Positions 1 to 6,768 of a stretch of 9,181 nt of DNA are shown one piece after another. Within the stretch, counting starts at the first letter, position 1. Every line of letters begins with the position of its first letter. A model generated the notes under the pieces. The model worked only from the letters and a program-made list of their open reading frames with translations. It had not been told where the DNA came from and did no database searches. Location: assembly GCA_025963815.1 (NCBI GenBank), contig JAOQAA010000451.1:1-9181 (forward strand), given 5' to 3'. The stretch comes from Capsulimonas sp. Its GTDB lineage: Bacteria > Armatimonadota > Armatimonadia > Armatimonadales > Capsulimonadaceae. The position numbers and the translations under genes are program-made.

Positions 1-1180
1 TCCAAAAATCTTGATAAGTGGTGATATCGTCGGCGCCCATCATCATCCGTTGAGAGAGAAATACGCCGGCGAGATTTTCACGCGGATCGGCGCGCCACGA
101 TGTCCCGAAGCCGCCGTCCCAGCCGTAGGTTCCCGGGTTCCAGGCGACGCCGTCCCTGCGCGTCGTGACGCTCATCCCAAAGCCCCAGCCCTGGGTGTCC
201 CAGAAGCCAGGATAGAACAGCGATGCCGCCTTCTGCTCGGCTGTCATTTGATCTGTCGTCATCAGCTCGACCGACGGACGAGAGAGGATACGCTGATCGC
301 CGTATCGTCCCATGCCGAGCATCATCTGACTGAAGGCGCAAAGGTCGTCGGCCGTGGAGACCAGACCGCCACCGCCGGATTCAAATGGTCTTGGCGCAGA
401 CCAGTCGCCGCCCTTCGCGGGATCGAAGACCACGAGTTTTCCTTGCAACGGATCGAACTGGTACGCGGTGGCCAGGCGGTCGATCTTCTCCTCTGGGACA
501 GAGAACGCTGTGTCCCTCATGCCAAGCGGCCCGAAAATTCGTTCCTGGAGGTACTCGCCCAGACTGACGCCTGAAACACGAGCAATCAGCACACCCAAAA
601 CGTCCGCGCTGGTGTGATACATCCAGCGCTCACCAGGCTGATAAACCAGCGGCAGTGAGCCGAGACGCGCCATATATTCATCCGGCGCTGGGTTCGCCGC
701 CTTCGGTCCCGGCGCCATTCCCGCTTCTTCAATCGCCGCCTGGATCGGATACTGCCCCGGAGGAGCCGCGACAAAGCCATGGCCTAACCGAAAGGTCATG
801 AGATCGCGCAGGGTAATGGGACGCACGGCCGGTACGGTGTCGTCCAGTTCGCTCTCAATGGAGCGCAGCACCTGTCGATTCGCGAGTTCTGGGAGCCAAC
901 GGTCGACGGGATCGTCCAGACGCAGCTTCGTCTCTTCAACGAGGATCATCGCCGCCACCGCGATGATTGGCTTTGTAACGGACGCGATCCGGAATATCGT
1001 ATCACGCTGCATGGGAACCTGCGTCTCAAGATCCTGCACTCCGTGCGTCGTAACGTGAATGTCTCCATGGCGCGTGAGTAACGTCACCACGCCGGGAACG
1101 TATCCCCGCTCGACATGACCGGACATAACAGCGGACATCCGTTCGATTCTCGACGGCAAAAAGTCGCTTGTTTTTGACAT
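1..1180 (-). CDS. Serine hydrolase, class C beta-lactamase / esterase family (3'-partial)
   Basis: Reading the minus strand from the ATG at 1180 gives an uninterrupted frame of 393 codons that leaves the window at the left edge, so the C-terminus is missing. The catalytic S-x-x-K box is S67-V-T-K70, inside a typical FRIASVTKP context. The second active-site box is Y188-H-T-S191, followed by a helix (ADVLGVLIARVSG) normal for the family; most members have Y-x-N here, so the third position is atypical. Near the end, W354-D-G-G-F-G-T matches the family's third (KTG-equivalent) region. The start is supported by AAGGGAG at 1187-1193, six bases upstream. There is no obvious signal peptide, so a cytoplasmic esterase or peptidase-like hydrolase is more likely than a periplasmic antibiotic-degrading enzyme; the substrate cannot be read from sequence. 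It is the last visible gene of the leftward run and starts 36 nt after the DoxX-like gene. Confidence 0.9.
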   Translation of the reverse strand, partial: MSKTSDFLPSRIERMSAVMSGHVERGYVPGVVTLLTRHGDIHVTTHGVQDLETQVPMQRDTIFRIASVTKPIIAVAAMILVEETKLRLDDPVDRWLPELANRQVLRSIESELDDTVPAVRPITLRDLMTFRLGHGFVAAPPGQYPIQAAIEEAGMAPGPKAANPAPDEYMARLGSLPLVYQPGERWMYHTSADVLGVLIARVSGVSLGEYLQERIFGPLGMRDTAFSVPEEKIDRLATAYQFDPLQGKLVVFDPAKGGDWSAPRPFESGGGGLVSTADDLCAFSQMMLGMGRYGDQRILSRPSVELMTTDQMTAEQKAASLFYPGFWDTQGWGFGMSVTTRRDGVAWNPGTYGWDGGFGTSWRADPRENLAGVFLSQRMMMGADDITTYQDFW

Positions 1181-1216
1181 TGGATACTCCCTTCTCACAA
1201 ATACTCGATGGTTTTT

Positions 1217-1621
1217 CTAACGGCGGATGGGAAGAAACTCACGCAGGCGAGCGTCGCGAAGAAGCAGCGATCCCCAGATCAGTGCTCCTAAGATCTCTGG
1301 AAAGATCACCGGAAACGGAGGCTCGCCGACGCGCACATGGCTCGCGGTGGCGCCGCCCAGATACCCGGTTAGCAGGATCGCGCCAAGCACGGCGGTGCGC
1401 GGAATGGCGTAAAGGATTGTGCAGACCAGCAGCAAGACACCGATGCCCACCGTCACGCCGTCCTGATAACCGAGCTTCGCCATCGCCTCGACGACGGGGC
1501 CGGGCTTCACCAGTTTCATGATCCCATCCATCGCCAGCATCACGATCGTCAAACCACTGAGCGTACGCCCCGTCCAGAGCGCCTTCTTGGAAGCCGGCGC
1601 GGCTTGTGTCATTGTCGCCAT
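1217..1621 (-). CDS. DoxX-like small membrane protein
   Basis: A 134-residue integral membrane protein with about four hydrophobic segments. The first contains the pattern GLTIVMLAMDGIMKL, which resembles the DoxX-like (DoxX_2 type) group, and a later G-G-A-T-A-S-H-V-R stretch is also typical of it. I chose the ATG at 1621 because GGGAG lies nine bases upstream; an upstream ATG at 1681 would add 20 polar residues and overlap the preceding gene. DoxX relatives are small quinone- or redox-associated membrane proteins of largely unknown activity. The gene follows another DoxX gene by 25 nt, but the two proteins are clearly different in sequence, so this is not a recent tandem duplication. The role is not assigned. 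Confidence 0.82.
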   Translation of the reverse strand: MATMTQAAPASKKALWTGRTLSGLTIVMLAMDGIMKLVKPGPVVEAMAKLGYQDGVTVGIGVLLLVCTILYAIPRTAVLGAILLTGYLGGATASHVRVGEPPFPVIFPEILGALIWGSLLLRDARLREFLPIRR

Positions 1622-1646
1622 GTGTGATTTCTCCCATACCGTTTTG

Positions 1647-2093
1647 TCAGCTGTTTTTTGCCCAGACTGCATTCGGCGCATCCTCGCGTCTGCGACGGAT
1701 CAGCGCATCCAGGCTCCACTCGCCACCGCCCTGCGCCGCCAGATAGAGGAAGATAAAGCAGAACAAAACCGCCTGCTGCCCTTCGTTTTGAACCGGCCAC
1801 ATCCCATTCGGCGCGTGGAACTGCCAATAAGCCACCGCCATCGTACCGGACAGAACGAACGCGACTGGTCGGACGCCCAGACCAAGCAAGATTGCAATAC
1901 CCCCAAAGAACTCCAGGATTCCGCCGATCCCCGTTTGAGACATCAGGTGCAGCTTCGCGCCGCCGGGCATTCCACCAAACCATCCAAAGAGGATCAGTCC
2001 GCCGGCCTGCAAAAACAGCAGGCCGGACACCACACGCAGCAAAAAGTATGCAATTTGCGAAGCCCGCTCTTTGTTCATTTTCGAATTCGTCAT
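1647..2093 (-). CDS. DoxX family membrane protein
   Basis: A 148-residue protein with a short polar N-terminus (MTNSKMNKERASQ) followed by about four membrane segments. Recognisable DoxX features are the first-helix pattern LLRVVSGLLFLQAGGLILFG, a G-G-I-L-E-F-F-G-G-I-A-I-L-L-G-L-G segment, and the W-Q-F-H-A-P-N-G-M-W-P loop before the last helices. The C-terminus is charged (ALIRRRREDAP). The start at 2093 is backed by AAGGGAGAA just upstream. DoxX proteins are often found in oxidative-stress or electron-transfer contexts, but their reaction is mostly unproven. The gene is the second of the leftward run, 47 nt after the YCII-domain gene. Confidence 0.88.
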   Translation of the reverse strand: MTNSKMNKERASQIAYFLLRVVSGLLFLQAGGLILFGWFGGMPGGAKLHLMSQTGIGGILEFFGGIAILLGLGVRPVAFVLSGTMAVAYWQFHAPNGMWPVQNEGQQAVLFCFIFLYLAAQGGGEWSLDALIRRRREDAPNAVWAKNS

Positions 2094-2140
2094 TGTTCTT
2101 CTCCCTTGTCAGTTCTCACTACACACAATCGCCAGAGGCT

Positions 2141-2497
2141 TTATTTCTCGGGCAGTCCCGAAATCTCGACAATCGGCCGGACTTCAATCGTGCCCTTTTT
2201 CGCCATCGGGATTTGCTCGGCGACCGCAAGCGCCTCGTCTAAATCTCCCGCGTCGATCAAAAAATATCCGCCCAGCTGCTCCCGTGTTTCGGCGAAGGGG
2301 CCATCGGTGACCAGCCGCTTGCCGTCGCGGACGCGCACGCTGGTGGCGGTCGTGACGGAGTGCAGTGGGTTCGCAGCGATATATTGTCCTTTCGCCTGAA
2401 GGCGCTGCGCCAGCTGCGCGGACTCGCCGTAGCACTCTTCGCGCTCGGTCTGGGTGATGGCGTCTTCGGCGCCGTAAATCAGCATCATATATTTCAT
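2141..2497 (-). CDS. YCII-related (DGPF domain) protein
   Basis: A 118-residue soluble protein that is a whole single YCII/DGPF domain. It begins MKYMMLIYGAED, as family members usually do. The diagnostic D65-G-P-F68 box is followed by AETREQLGGYFLID, and the domain ends with a beta strand (KKGTIEVRPI). I chose the ATG at 2497 because AGGAGA lies eight bases upstream; the longer form starting at 2545 would add 16 residues with no ribosome site. YCII-like proteins form dimeric alpha-beta barrels related to muconolactone isomerase-like folds. Genes of the DGPF type often sit beside ECF sigma factors, but here none is on the same strand within the window. It is the first gene of the leftward run. 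Function is unknown beyond fold. Confidence 0.9.
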   Translation of the reverse strand: MKYMMLIYGAEDAITQTEREECYGESAQLAQRLQAKGQYIAANPLHSVTTATSVRVRDGKRLVTDGPFAETREQLGGYFLIDAGDLDEALAVAEQIPMAKKGTIEVRPIVEISGLPEK

Positions 2498-2534
2498 GAG
2501 ATTGTCTCCTGTTAGATTCGCGCGGACCGCCCGT

Positions 2535-2632
2535 GTTCTACCCACCCCCGGCCTTCGGGCGGCTCTCCGGTTCTACCCACCCCCGGCCTTCGGCCGCCCG
2601 TCCCGGGTTACACCCACCCCGGCCTTCGGCCA
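2535..2632. repeat. Three imperfect direct copies of a GC-rich intergenic unit
   Basis: Three copies of a roughly 26-base unit begin near 2535, 2570 and 2607. Each reads gttctaccCACCCCCGGCC or close to it, followed by TTCGG and a GC-rich end. Copies one and two are nearly identical; the third has diverged (gttacaccc). Each unit contains a small self-complementary GGCC-TTC-GGCC-type hairpin core. The right-hand flank at about 2734-2749 carries the same end in reverse orientation (ggtgggtagaac). The block lies just upstream of the leftward operon and looks like a dispersed palindromic repeat cluster, not a coding sequence. Confidence 0.8.
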
Positions 2633-2725
2633 CCCCTCCCGCAACGGGAAGGGTTTGGAAGAACTGTTCTGACGCAAGCCGTCTGCGCTAATTTCTGAAC
2701 TCCCTTCCCGTTGCGGGAGGGGTGG
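2630..2725. repeat. Perfect 24-bp inverted repeat with 48-nt loop
   Basis: The left arm at 2630-2653 (core CTCCCGCAACGGGAAGGG) is exactly complementary to the right arm at 2702-2725 (core CCCTTCCCGTTGCGGGAG). The pairing continues imperfectly outward through the TTCGG-containing units and the ctaccc/gggtag ends, so the whole structure may span about 2570-2750. Each arm also holds its own short CCCG-CAA-CGGG hairpin. The arms have no following T-run, so this is not a standard intrinsic terminator. It separates the two divergent operons and resembles a REP/MITE-like palindromic element. Confidence 0.88.
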
Positions 2726-2768
2726 CGCGAAGCGACGGGTGGGTAGAACGAAGGGCTGTTGTATTTTT

Positions 2769-2794
2769 TGAAACTTTCCTGGCCGCCCGTCGTA
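2769..2794 (+). promoter_or_regulatory. ECF sigma-type promoter, TGAAAC-N16-CGTA
   Basis: TGAAAC at 2769-2774 is followed by exactly 16 bases and then CGTA at 2791-2794. This matches the consensus known for Bacillus sigma-W-type ECF promoters (TGAAAC, 16-base spacer, CGTA), and the AAAC -35 element is common among ECF groups. Transcription would start near 2801, about 40 bases before the ATG at 2840. The operon it would drive encodes an ECF sigma factor, so autoregulation is the natural reading. The same DNA also offers a weaker housekeeping-type reading, TTGAAA (2768-2773) and CGTAAT (2791-2796) with a 17-base spacer. Confidence 0.6.
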
Positions 2795-2839
2795 ATGGAG
2801 AACAGCAAGCGGCGTTATGGGCCGCCATGGAGGAAGATC

Positions 2840-3385
2840 ATGACGATCGGAGACATTCTGGCGGTAATCGCGGCGGTGGTCGCGACGGCGGGGGCGTGGG
2901 GCGCGCTGGTCTTGATGATCGGATTGCTCTGCCCCGAACGAACAGAGCGGGCGCGAGCGGCCATTGCGGCTCAGCCCGGACGATGCTTTGGCCGAGGGGT
3001 GGGAGTGCTGGTGGTGGTGGGCTTTGTGGCGATCGTGATCGGGCAGAGTGGGGTGGGGCCGGTGAAGATTCTAGCGGGCGCGCTTTGGGGAGTTATCGCG
3101 CTGATGGCGGCCCTGGGCGGCGCGGCGATTGCGCAGATGGCGGGGGAGCGGATCGGGAATGTGGGAAGCCATATGGCCCCGTTCGCGCAGCGAACCCGCG
3201 CGGTGGCGCTGTTTGTTGGGGCGGGGCTGACGCCGATTGTCGGGTGGTTTGTGGTGACGCCCGCCGCCGCGCTGATCGGGATCGGTGCCGCCTGGAGCGC
3301 CCTGCGCGCTCCGGCCCGTATGCCTGAGGTCGTCGCGCCGGCCCCGGCGCTGGGTGAGATCGGACTTGGGGAGATGGGACGATGA
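2840..3385 (+). CDS. Four-helix integral membrane protein, unknown function
   Basis: A 181-residue protein with four strongly hydrophobic segments at about residues 5-30, 53-70, 76-99 and 120-152. A basic loop (P32-E-R-T-E-R-A-R) follows the first, and a proline/alanine-rich tail closes the protein. I chose the ATG at 2840 because GGAGG at 2829-2833 sits six bases upstream; longer forms starting at 2759 or 2795 would put polar, unlikely residues in front of the first helix and overlap the promoter. The stop overlaps the next start in an ATGA arrangement at 3382-3385, so translation is probably coupled to the DUF1800 gene. The last helix carries P132-I-V-G and G147-I-G-A, a pattern shared with the membrane protein at the other end of this operon. 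I do not recognise a named family. Confidence 0.8.
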   Translation: MTIGDILAVIAAVVATAGAWGALVLMIGLLCPERTERARAAIAAQPGRCFGRGVGVLVVVGFVAIVIGQSGVGPVKILAGALWGVIALMAALGGAAIAQMAGERIGNVGSHMAPFAQRTRAVALFVGAGLTPIVGWFVVTPAAALIGIGAAWSALRAPARMPEVVAPAPALGEIGLGEMGR

Positions 3386-4851
3386 GCCTGACGCGCCGAA
3401 AATTACTGTGCGTGGGAGCGGCTGCCTTGGGCGCGGCGGCGCTGACGGGATGTGAGAGCCTGGAGAACCATTTCGCCAAGCCTCCGCCGCCCGGCGCCGA
3501 TGCGCTGCCCCCTGGGCCGTCGGGCAAGGTCTCGGAAGCGGCGCGGCTGCTGAACCGCGCCGCGTTCGGGCCCCGTCCTGGAGACATCGCGTATGTTGAG
3601 CGAATCGGGGCAGCGGCCTATCTCGAAGAGCAGCTCAAGCCCGACGCCATCGAAGAGCCGAAGTTTTTGCAGTGGCGCCTGCGCTCGCTGGGGGACAGTC
3701 TGAACCCCGATCCCGGCCTGCTGTTCGATGAGGACGACAAACGGCTGGTCGCGGCCCTGCGGCAGGCGACGACCTTGCGAGCGGTCTACAGCAAGCGCCA
3801 ATTGCAGGAACGCATGGTCGAGTTCTGGTCCGATCACTTCAATATCTACGCTTTCAAGAATGAAGGGGCGCAATTGAAGATCGTCGACGACCACGAGACG
3901 ATCCGCAAGCACGGCCTGGGAAGATTTCGCGACTTGCTGGGAGCGTCCGCCCGGTCGGCCGCCATGCTTGGCTATCTGGACAACGGCGTCAACAAGCGCG
4001 GCGCGCCGAATGAGAACTACGCTCGCGAACTGATGGAGCTGCACACGCTGGGCGTCAATGGCGGATACACGCAACGTGACGTTCTGGAAGTGGCGCGCTG
4101 TCTCACGGGATGGACATCTCAGAAGCACTGGCGCCGAGGCGAGTTTTTGTTCGATAGCGGCGCGCATGACAACGGCGCCAAGACTGTCCTGGGAAACCTC
4201 ATTCCCGCGCATGGCGGCGTGCATGACGGTGATCGGGTGCTGGATATTGTCGCCGCTCATCCCGCCACGGCGCATCGGATCTCGCGCAAGCTTTGCCTGT
4301 ACTTTTTAGGAGAAGCGCCTGAGCCCCTGACGGCGTCCATGGCGAAGACCTTTCAGGAGACGGACGGCGACATTAAGTCCCTCATGCGCCTTGTCCTGAA
4401 CTCTTCGGAAGTACAAAGCAGCGCCTTCATCTTCAAGCGTCCGTTTGACTACGCTGTCAGCGCCCTGCGCGCCTTTGATGTCGATACAGATGGGGGCGCG
4501 GGTGTGCAGGAGCATCTGGAGAAGATGGGGCAGTCGCTGTTTGGCTGGCCGATGCCGAACGGCTATCCCACGCAGGAGGGCGCATGGCTGGGCGGCTTGC
4601 CGCCGCGCTGGAACTTTGCGCTGGATCTGACCCAGGGCCGCGTGCAGAATACGAAGGCGCCGCTGGACGCGCTGATTGAGCGCGGGATTGCCGAGGGGCT
4701 GAGCTCCGCGCAGACACTCTCAAGCCTGGCTCTGGGCCGCGCCGCGCACGATCCCGAGACGAGCGCCCTACTGGCGCGTTTTCCGAAGACGATGGATGCG
4801 CGAGCGCAAGGCGCCTGCGTGTTGATGTCGCCCGACTTCCAATGGAGATGA
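3382..4851 (+). CDS. DUF1800 family lipoprotein
   Basis: A 489-residue protein, within the usual length range for the DUF1800 family. The N-terminus is a twin-arginine-like leader (T4-R-R-K-L-L) running into a lipobox L21-T-G-C24, so it is predicted to be exported by Tat and lipid-anchored at Cys24, followed by a proline-rich linker to about residue 48. Family boxes in order are L57-N-R-A-A-F-G-P (57-64), E-F-W-x-D-H-F-N (147-154), N210-E-N-Y-A-R-E-L-M-E-L-H-T-L-G (210-224) with GGYTQ and LTGWT just after, F-D-x-G-A-H-D near 257-263, and H293-P-A-T-A. The biochemical activity of the family is not established; its members almost always pair with a DUF1501 gene, as here. The ATG overlaps the previous stop by four bases and the next gene starts two bases after its stop. 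Confidence 0.95.
   Translation: MSLTRRKLLCVGAAALGAAALTGCESLENHFAKPPPPGADALPPGPSGKVSEAARLLNRAAFGPRPGDIAYVERIGAAAYLEEQLKPDAIEEPKFLQWRLRSLGDSLNPDPGLLFDEDDKRLVAALRQATTLRAVYSKRQLQERMVEFWSDHFNIYAFKNEGAQLKIVDDHETIRKHGLGRFRDLLGASARSAAMLGYLDNGVNKRGAPNENYARELMELHTLGVNGGYTQRDVLEVARCLTGWTSQKHWRRGEFLFDSGAHDNGAKTVLGNLIPAHGGVHDGDRVLDIVAAHPATAHRISRKLCLYFLGEAPEPLTASMAKTFQETDGDIKSLMRLVLNSSEVQSSAFIFKRPFDYAVSALRAFDVDTDGGAGVQEHLEKMGQSLFGWPMPNGYPTQEGAWLGGLPPRWNFALDLTQGRVQNTKAPLDALIERGIAEGLSSAQTLSSLALGRAAHDPETSALLARFPKTMDARAQGACVLMSPDFQWR
4844..4847 (+). promoter_or_regulatory. Ribosome binding site deciding the DUF1501 start
   Basis: GGAG lies six bases before the ATG at 4854 but overlaps or abuts the alternative ATGs at 4842 and 4848. 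This favours 4854 and gives a TGA-CT-ATG junction with the upstream gene. Confidence 0.55.
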
Positions 4852-4853
4852 CT

Positions 4854-6122
4854 ATGTCCGTTCACTCGCCCGCTCGCCGCCAATTTCTCGGCCGCGCCGC
4901 GCTCGCCACGATCCCCGCGTTTCTGCGGCCCCGCACGGCCCTGGGCGCGGTCGGCGTCAACTCCGAACGCCGTGCGCCCGATCATGTCCTCGTGACGATC
5001 TTTCTCCGAGGCGGAGCGGACGGGCTGAGCCTGGTCGTCCCCTATGGTGACGATTATTACCACCGCAGCCGTCCTACCTTGGCGCTGGCGTCGCCGAGCA
5101 AGGGCGGCGGGACGGGCGTCGCGGATCTGGACGGCTACTTCGGACTGCATCCCGCCCTGCGTCCACTGCTGCCGCTGTATCAATCGGGGCAGATGGCGAT
5201 TGTTCACGCCTGCGGCTCCGGTGACCAGACCCGCTCGCACTTCGAGGCGATGGCGACCATGGAGCGCGGACTGTACGGCGCGCAGGGACCGGCGAGCGGC
5301 TGGATCGCGCGCCATCTGGCGTCCGCGCCGTGGCGAAACCCATCGCCGCTGCGCGCCGTGGCGCTGGGATCGATGGTCCCCGACGCCCTGCGCGGCGCGA
5401 CAAGCGCCACGGCCTTGCAGAATGTTTCCGACCTCGCGCTGCACGATTTGTCCTCAGTTTCGCGCGCACAGCTTCACGAATGCCTGCATTCGATGTACAA
5501 TACCAACAATGGGGCGCTCGGGGCGGCGGGGTTGGAAACGCTCGGTGTTTTGAAGACGCTGGAAGATGTCTCGTCGGACGCCTACCACCCCGCGAACGGC
5601 GCCGTGTATCCTGCCGATGATTTGGGACGGGGGTTGATGCAGACGGCCTTGCTCGTGAAGAAAGGCGTCGGGGTCGAGGCGGCGTGTCTGGATCACTATG
5701 GTTATGACACACATGTCGCGCAGGGCGGAGCGATCGGCCTGCTCGCCGGCCAATTGACGACGCTTGGCGCGAGCATCGCGGCGTTCGCCAAAGATCTGGG
5801 GCCAGAGCGCTGGGCCCGCACGACGGTGGTCGTGCAGTCCGAGTTCGGCCGGCGCGTGGAAGAAAACAGCGGCGCGGGGACGGATCACGGCCGCGCCGGC
5901 GTAATGTTCGTCATGGGCGGTTCGGGCGTCGCAGGCGGCCGCATCCATGGGAAATGGCCTGGACTGTCGCCTGAGCAGCGCGATGGGCCGGGAGATCTGC
6001 GCGTGACAACAGACTATCGAAATGTCTTGGGAGAAGTGCTGGCGCGGCGCGCGGGCAATACCAATGTCGGGGCTGTGTTCCCCGGACTGCAATTTTCGCC
6101 GACGGGAGTGACGCATGCGTGA
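4854..6122 (+). CDS. DUF1501 family protein, Tat-exported
   Basis: A 422-residue protein from the chosen start. The leader contains A7-R-R-Q-F-L-G, a good twin-arginine motif, then a short hydrophobic stretch ending near residue 32, which predicts folded export. DUF1501 hallmarks are F50-L-R-G-G-A-D56-G, R-S-H129-F, Y-D285-T-H287, E330-F-G-R333 and G-T-D344-H345-G. The spaced Asp/His residues fit the metal sites of the alkaline phosphatase/sulfatase-like fold to which this family has been related, but a phosphatase or sulfatase role is only inference. Three ATGs lie close together (4842, 4848, 4854); GGAG at 4844-4847 is correctly placed only for 4854. It is the partner of the preceding DUF1800 gene and overlaps the sigma-factor start by eight bases. 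Confidence 0.94.
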   Translation: MSVHSPARRQFLGRAALATIPAFLRPRTALGAVGVNSERRAPDHVLVTIFLRGGADGLSLVVPYGDDYYHRSRPTLALASPSKGGGTGVADLDGYFGLHPALRPLLPLYQSGQMAIVHACGSGDQTRSHFEAMATMERGLYGAQGPASGWIARHLASAPWRNPSPLRAVALGSMVPDALRGATSATALQNVSDLALHDLSSVSRAQLHECLHSMYNTNNGALGAAGLETLGVLKTLEDVSSDAYHPANGAVYPADDLGRGLMQTALLVKKGVGVEAACLDHYGYDTHVAQGGAIGLLAGQLTTLGASIAAFAKDLGPERWARTTVVVQSEFGRRVEENSGAGTDHGRAGVMFVMGGSGVAGGRIHGKWPGLSPEQRDGPGDLRVTTDYRNVLGEVLARRAGNTNVGAVFPGLQFSPTGVTHA

Positions 6123-6768
6123 GATGGTGTTACGCCCGATGCGTCTTTGGGGCGCGAGGGGATGGATGGCGCGTATGGCGCAGGGCGGAGGGGCGCACTC
6201 CACGGATGAGGCGTGGTCGGATGAAGCGCTCGCCGAGCGCATCCGCACGTGCGGTGACACCGCCGCATTCGCCATGATCGTCGAGCGTTACCGGGGCAAA
6301 TTGATCGCCCTCACCCGCCGGATGCTCGCCAGCTCCAACCCGGAAGAAGCTGAAGACGTCGTGCAGGAAGCGTTCCTGGCGGCGTACGATCGCAGAACGA
6401 CATATCGCAAAGGCTCGCCTTACCGTCCTTGGCTCTATCGCATCACGGTCAATCGATGCCTGGACAAGCTGCGCGCCCATGGCCGCATGCCGGCGACGCT
6501 GGTGCTGGACGCCATGGTCGACCCCGCCGACCAATCCGACACGCCGCTTCAATTGCTTCTCACCGAGGAGTTTCAGGAGCGTCTGCAAACGGCGGTCGCC
6601 GATCTGCCGCCGAAATATCGGGCCGTGTTTTTACTGCGCCATTTGGACGATCTTTCCTACGACGAGATCGCCATGGCGACGGAACTGCCGATCGGCACGG
6701 TCAAGACACATCTGTTTCGCGCTCGCGCACAGCTGCGCGGGACGCTGGCGGGGTACTGGGAATCATGA
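6115..6768 (+). CDS. ECF-type RNA polymerase sigma factor
   Basis: A 217-residue sigma-70 family protein with only regions 2 and 4, as in ECF factors. Region 2 spans about residues 50-119 and includes E80-D-V-V-Q-E-A-F, the usual core-binding D-x-x-Q-E-x-F pattern, then W-L-Y-R-I-T-V-N-R-C-L-D. Region 4 spans about 164-210, with L-P-P-K-Y-R-A-V-F-L-L-R and the DNA-recognition helix segment ELPIGTVKTHLFRARAQLR. The N-terminus has about 30 extra residues; later ATGs (M18, M21) are possible starts, but GGGAG at 6104-6108 sits six bases before 6115 and supports the longest form. The start lies inside the DUF1501 gene and the stop overlaps the anti-sigma start by four bases. The promoter at 2769-2794 is its likely target, which is inference. 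Confidence 0.95.
   Translation: MREMVLRPMRLWGARGWMARMAQGGGAHSTDEAWSDEALAERIRTCGDTAAFAMIVERYRGKLIALTRRMLASSNPEEAEDVVQEAFLAAYDRRTTYRKGSPYRPWLYRITVNRCLDKLRAHGRMPATLVLDAMVDPADQSDTPLQLLLTEEFQERLQTAVADLPPKYRAVFLLRHLDDLSYDEIAMATELPIGTVKTHLFRARAQLRGTLAGYWES

Noticed and set aside
11..574. 187-codon plus-strand open frame at the left edge
   Set aside because: The minus strand here encodes a continuous serine hydrolase with catalytic motifs, so the plus frame is a shadow.
1518..2399. 293-codon plus-strand open frame
   Set aside because: It lies opposite the DoxX, DoxX-like and YCII genes, whose motifs and ribosome sites are clear; it has no recognisable domain.
2535..2632. Possible small CRISPR array
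   Set aside because: Only three imperfect units with short, similar intervals of about 9-11 bases; no spacer-like sequences and no cas genes.
2630..2725. Inverted repeat as a bidirectional terminator
   Set aside because: It lies between divergent starts, not between convergent ends, and neither arm is followed by a T-run.
4563..6275. Long minus-strand open frames (4563-5444 and 5454-6275) opposite the DUF1800/DUF1501/sigma genes
   Set aside because: They are antisense to strongly recognisable genes, have no family motifs and show Arg/Ala/Pro-rich composition typical of shadow frames in GC-rich DNA.
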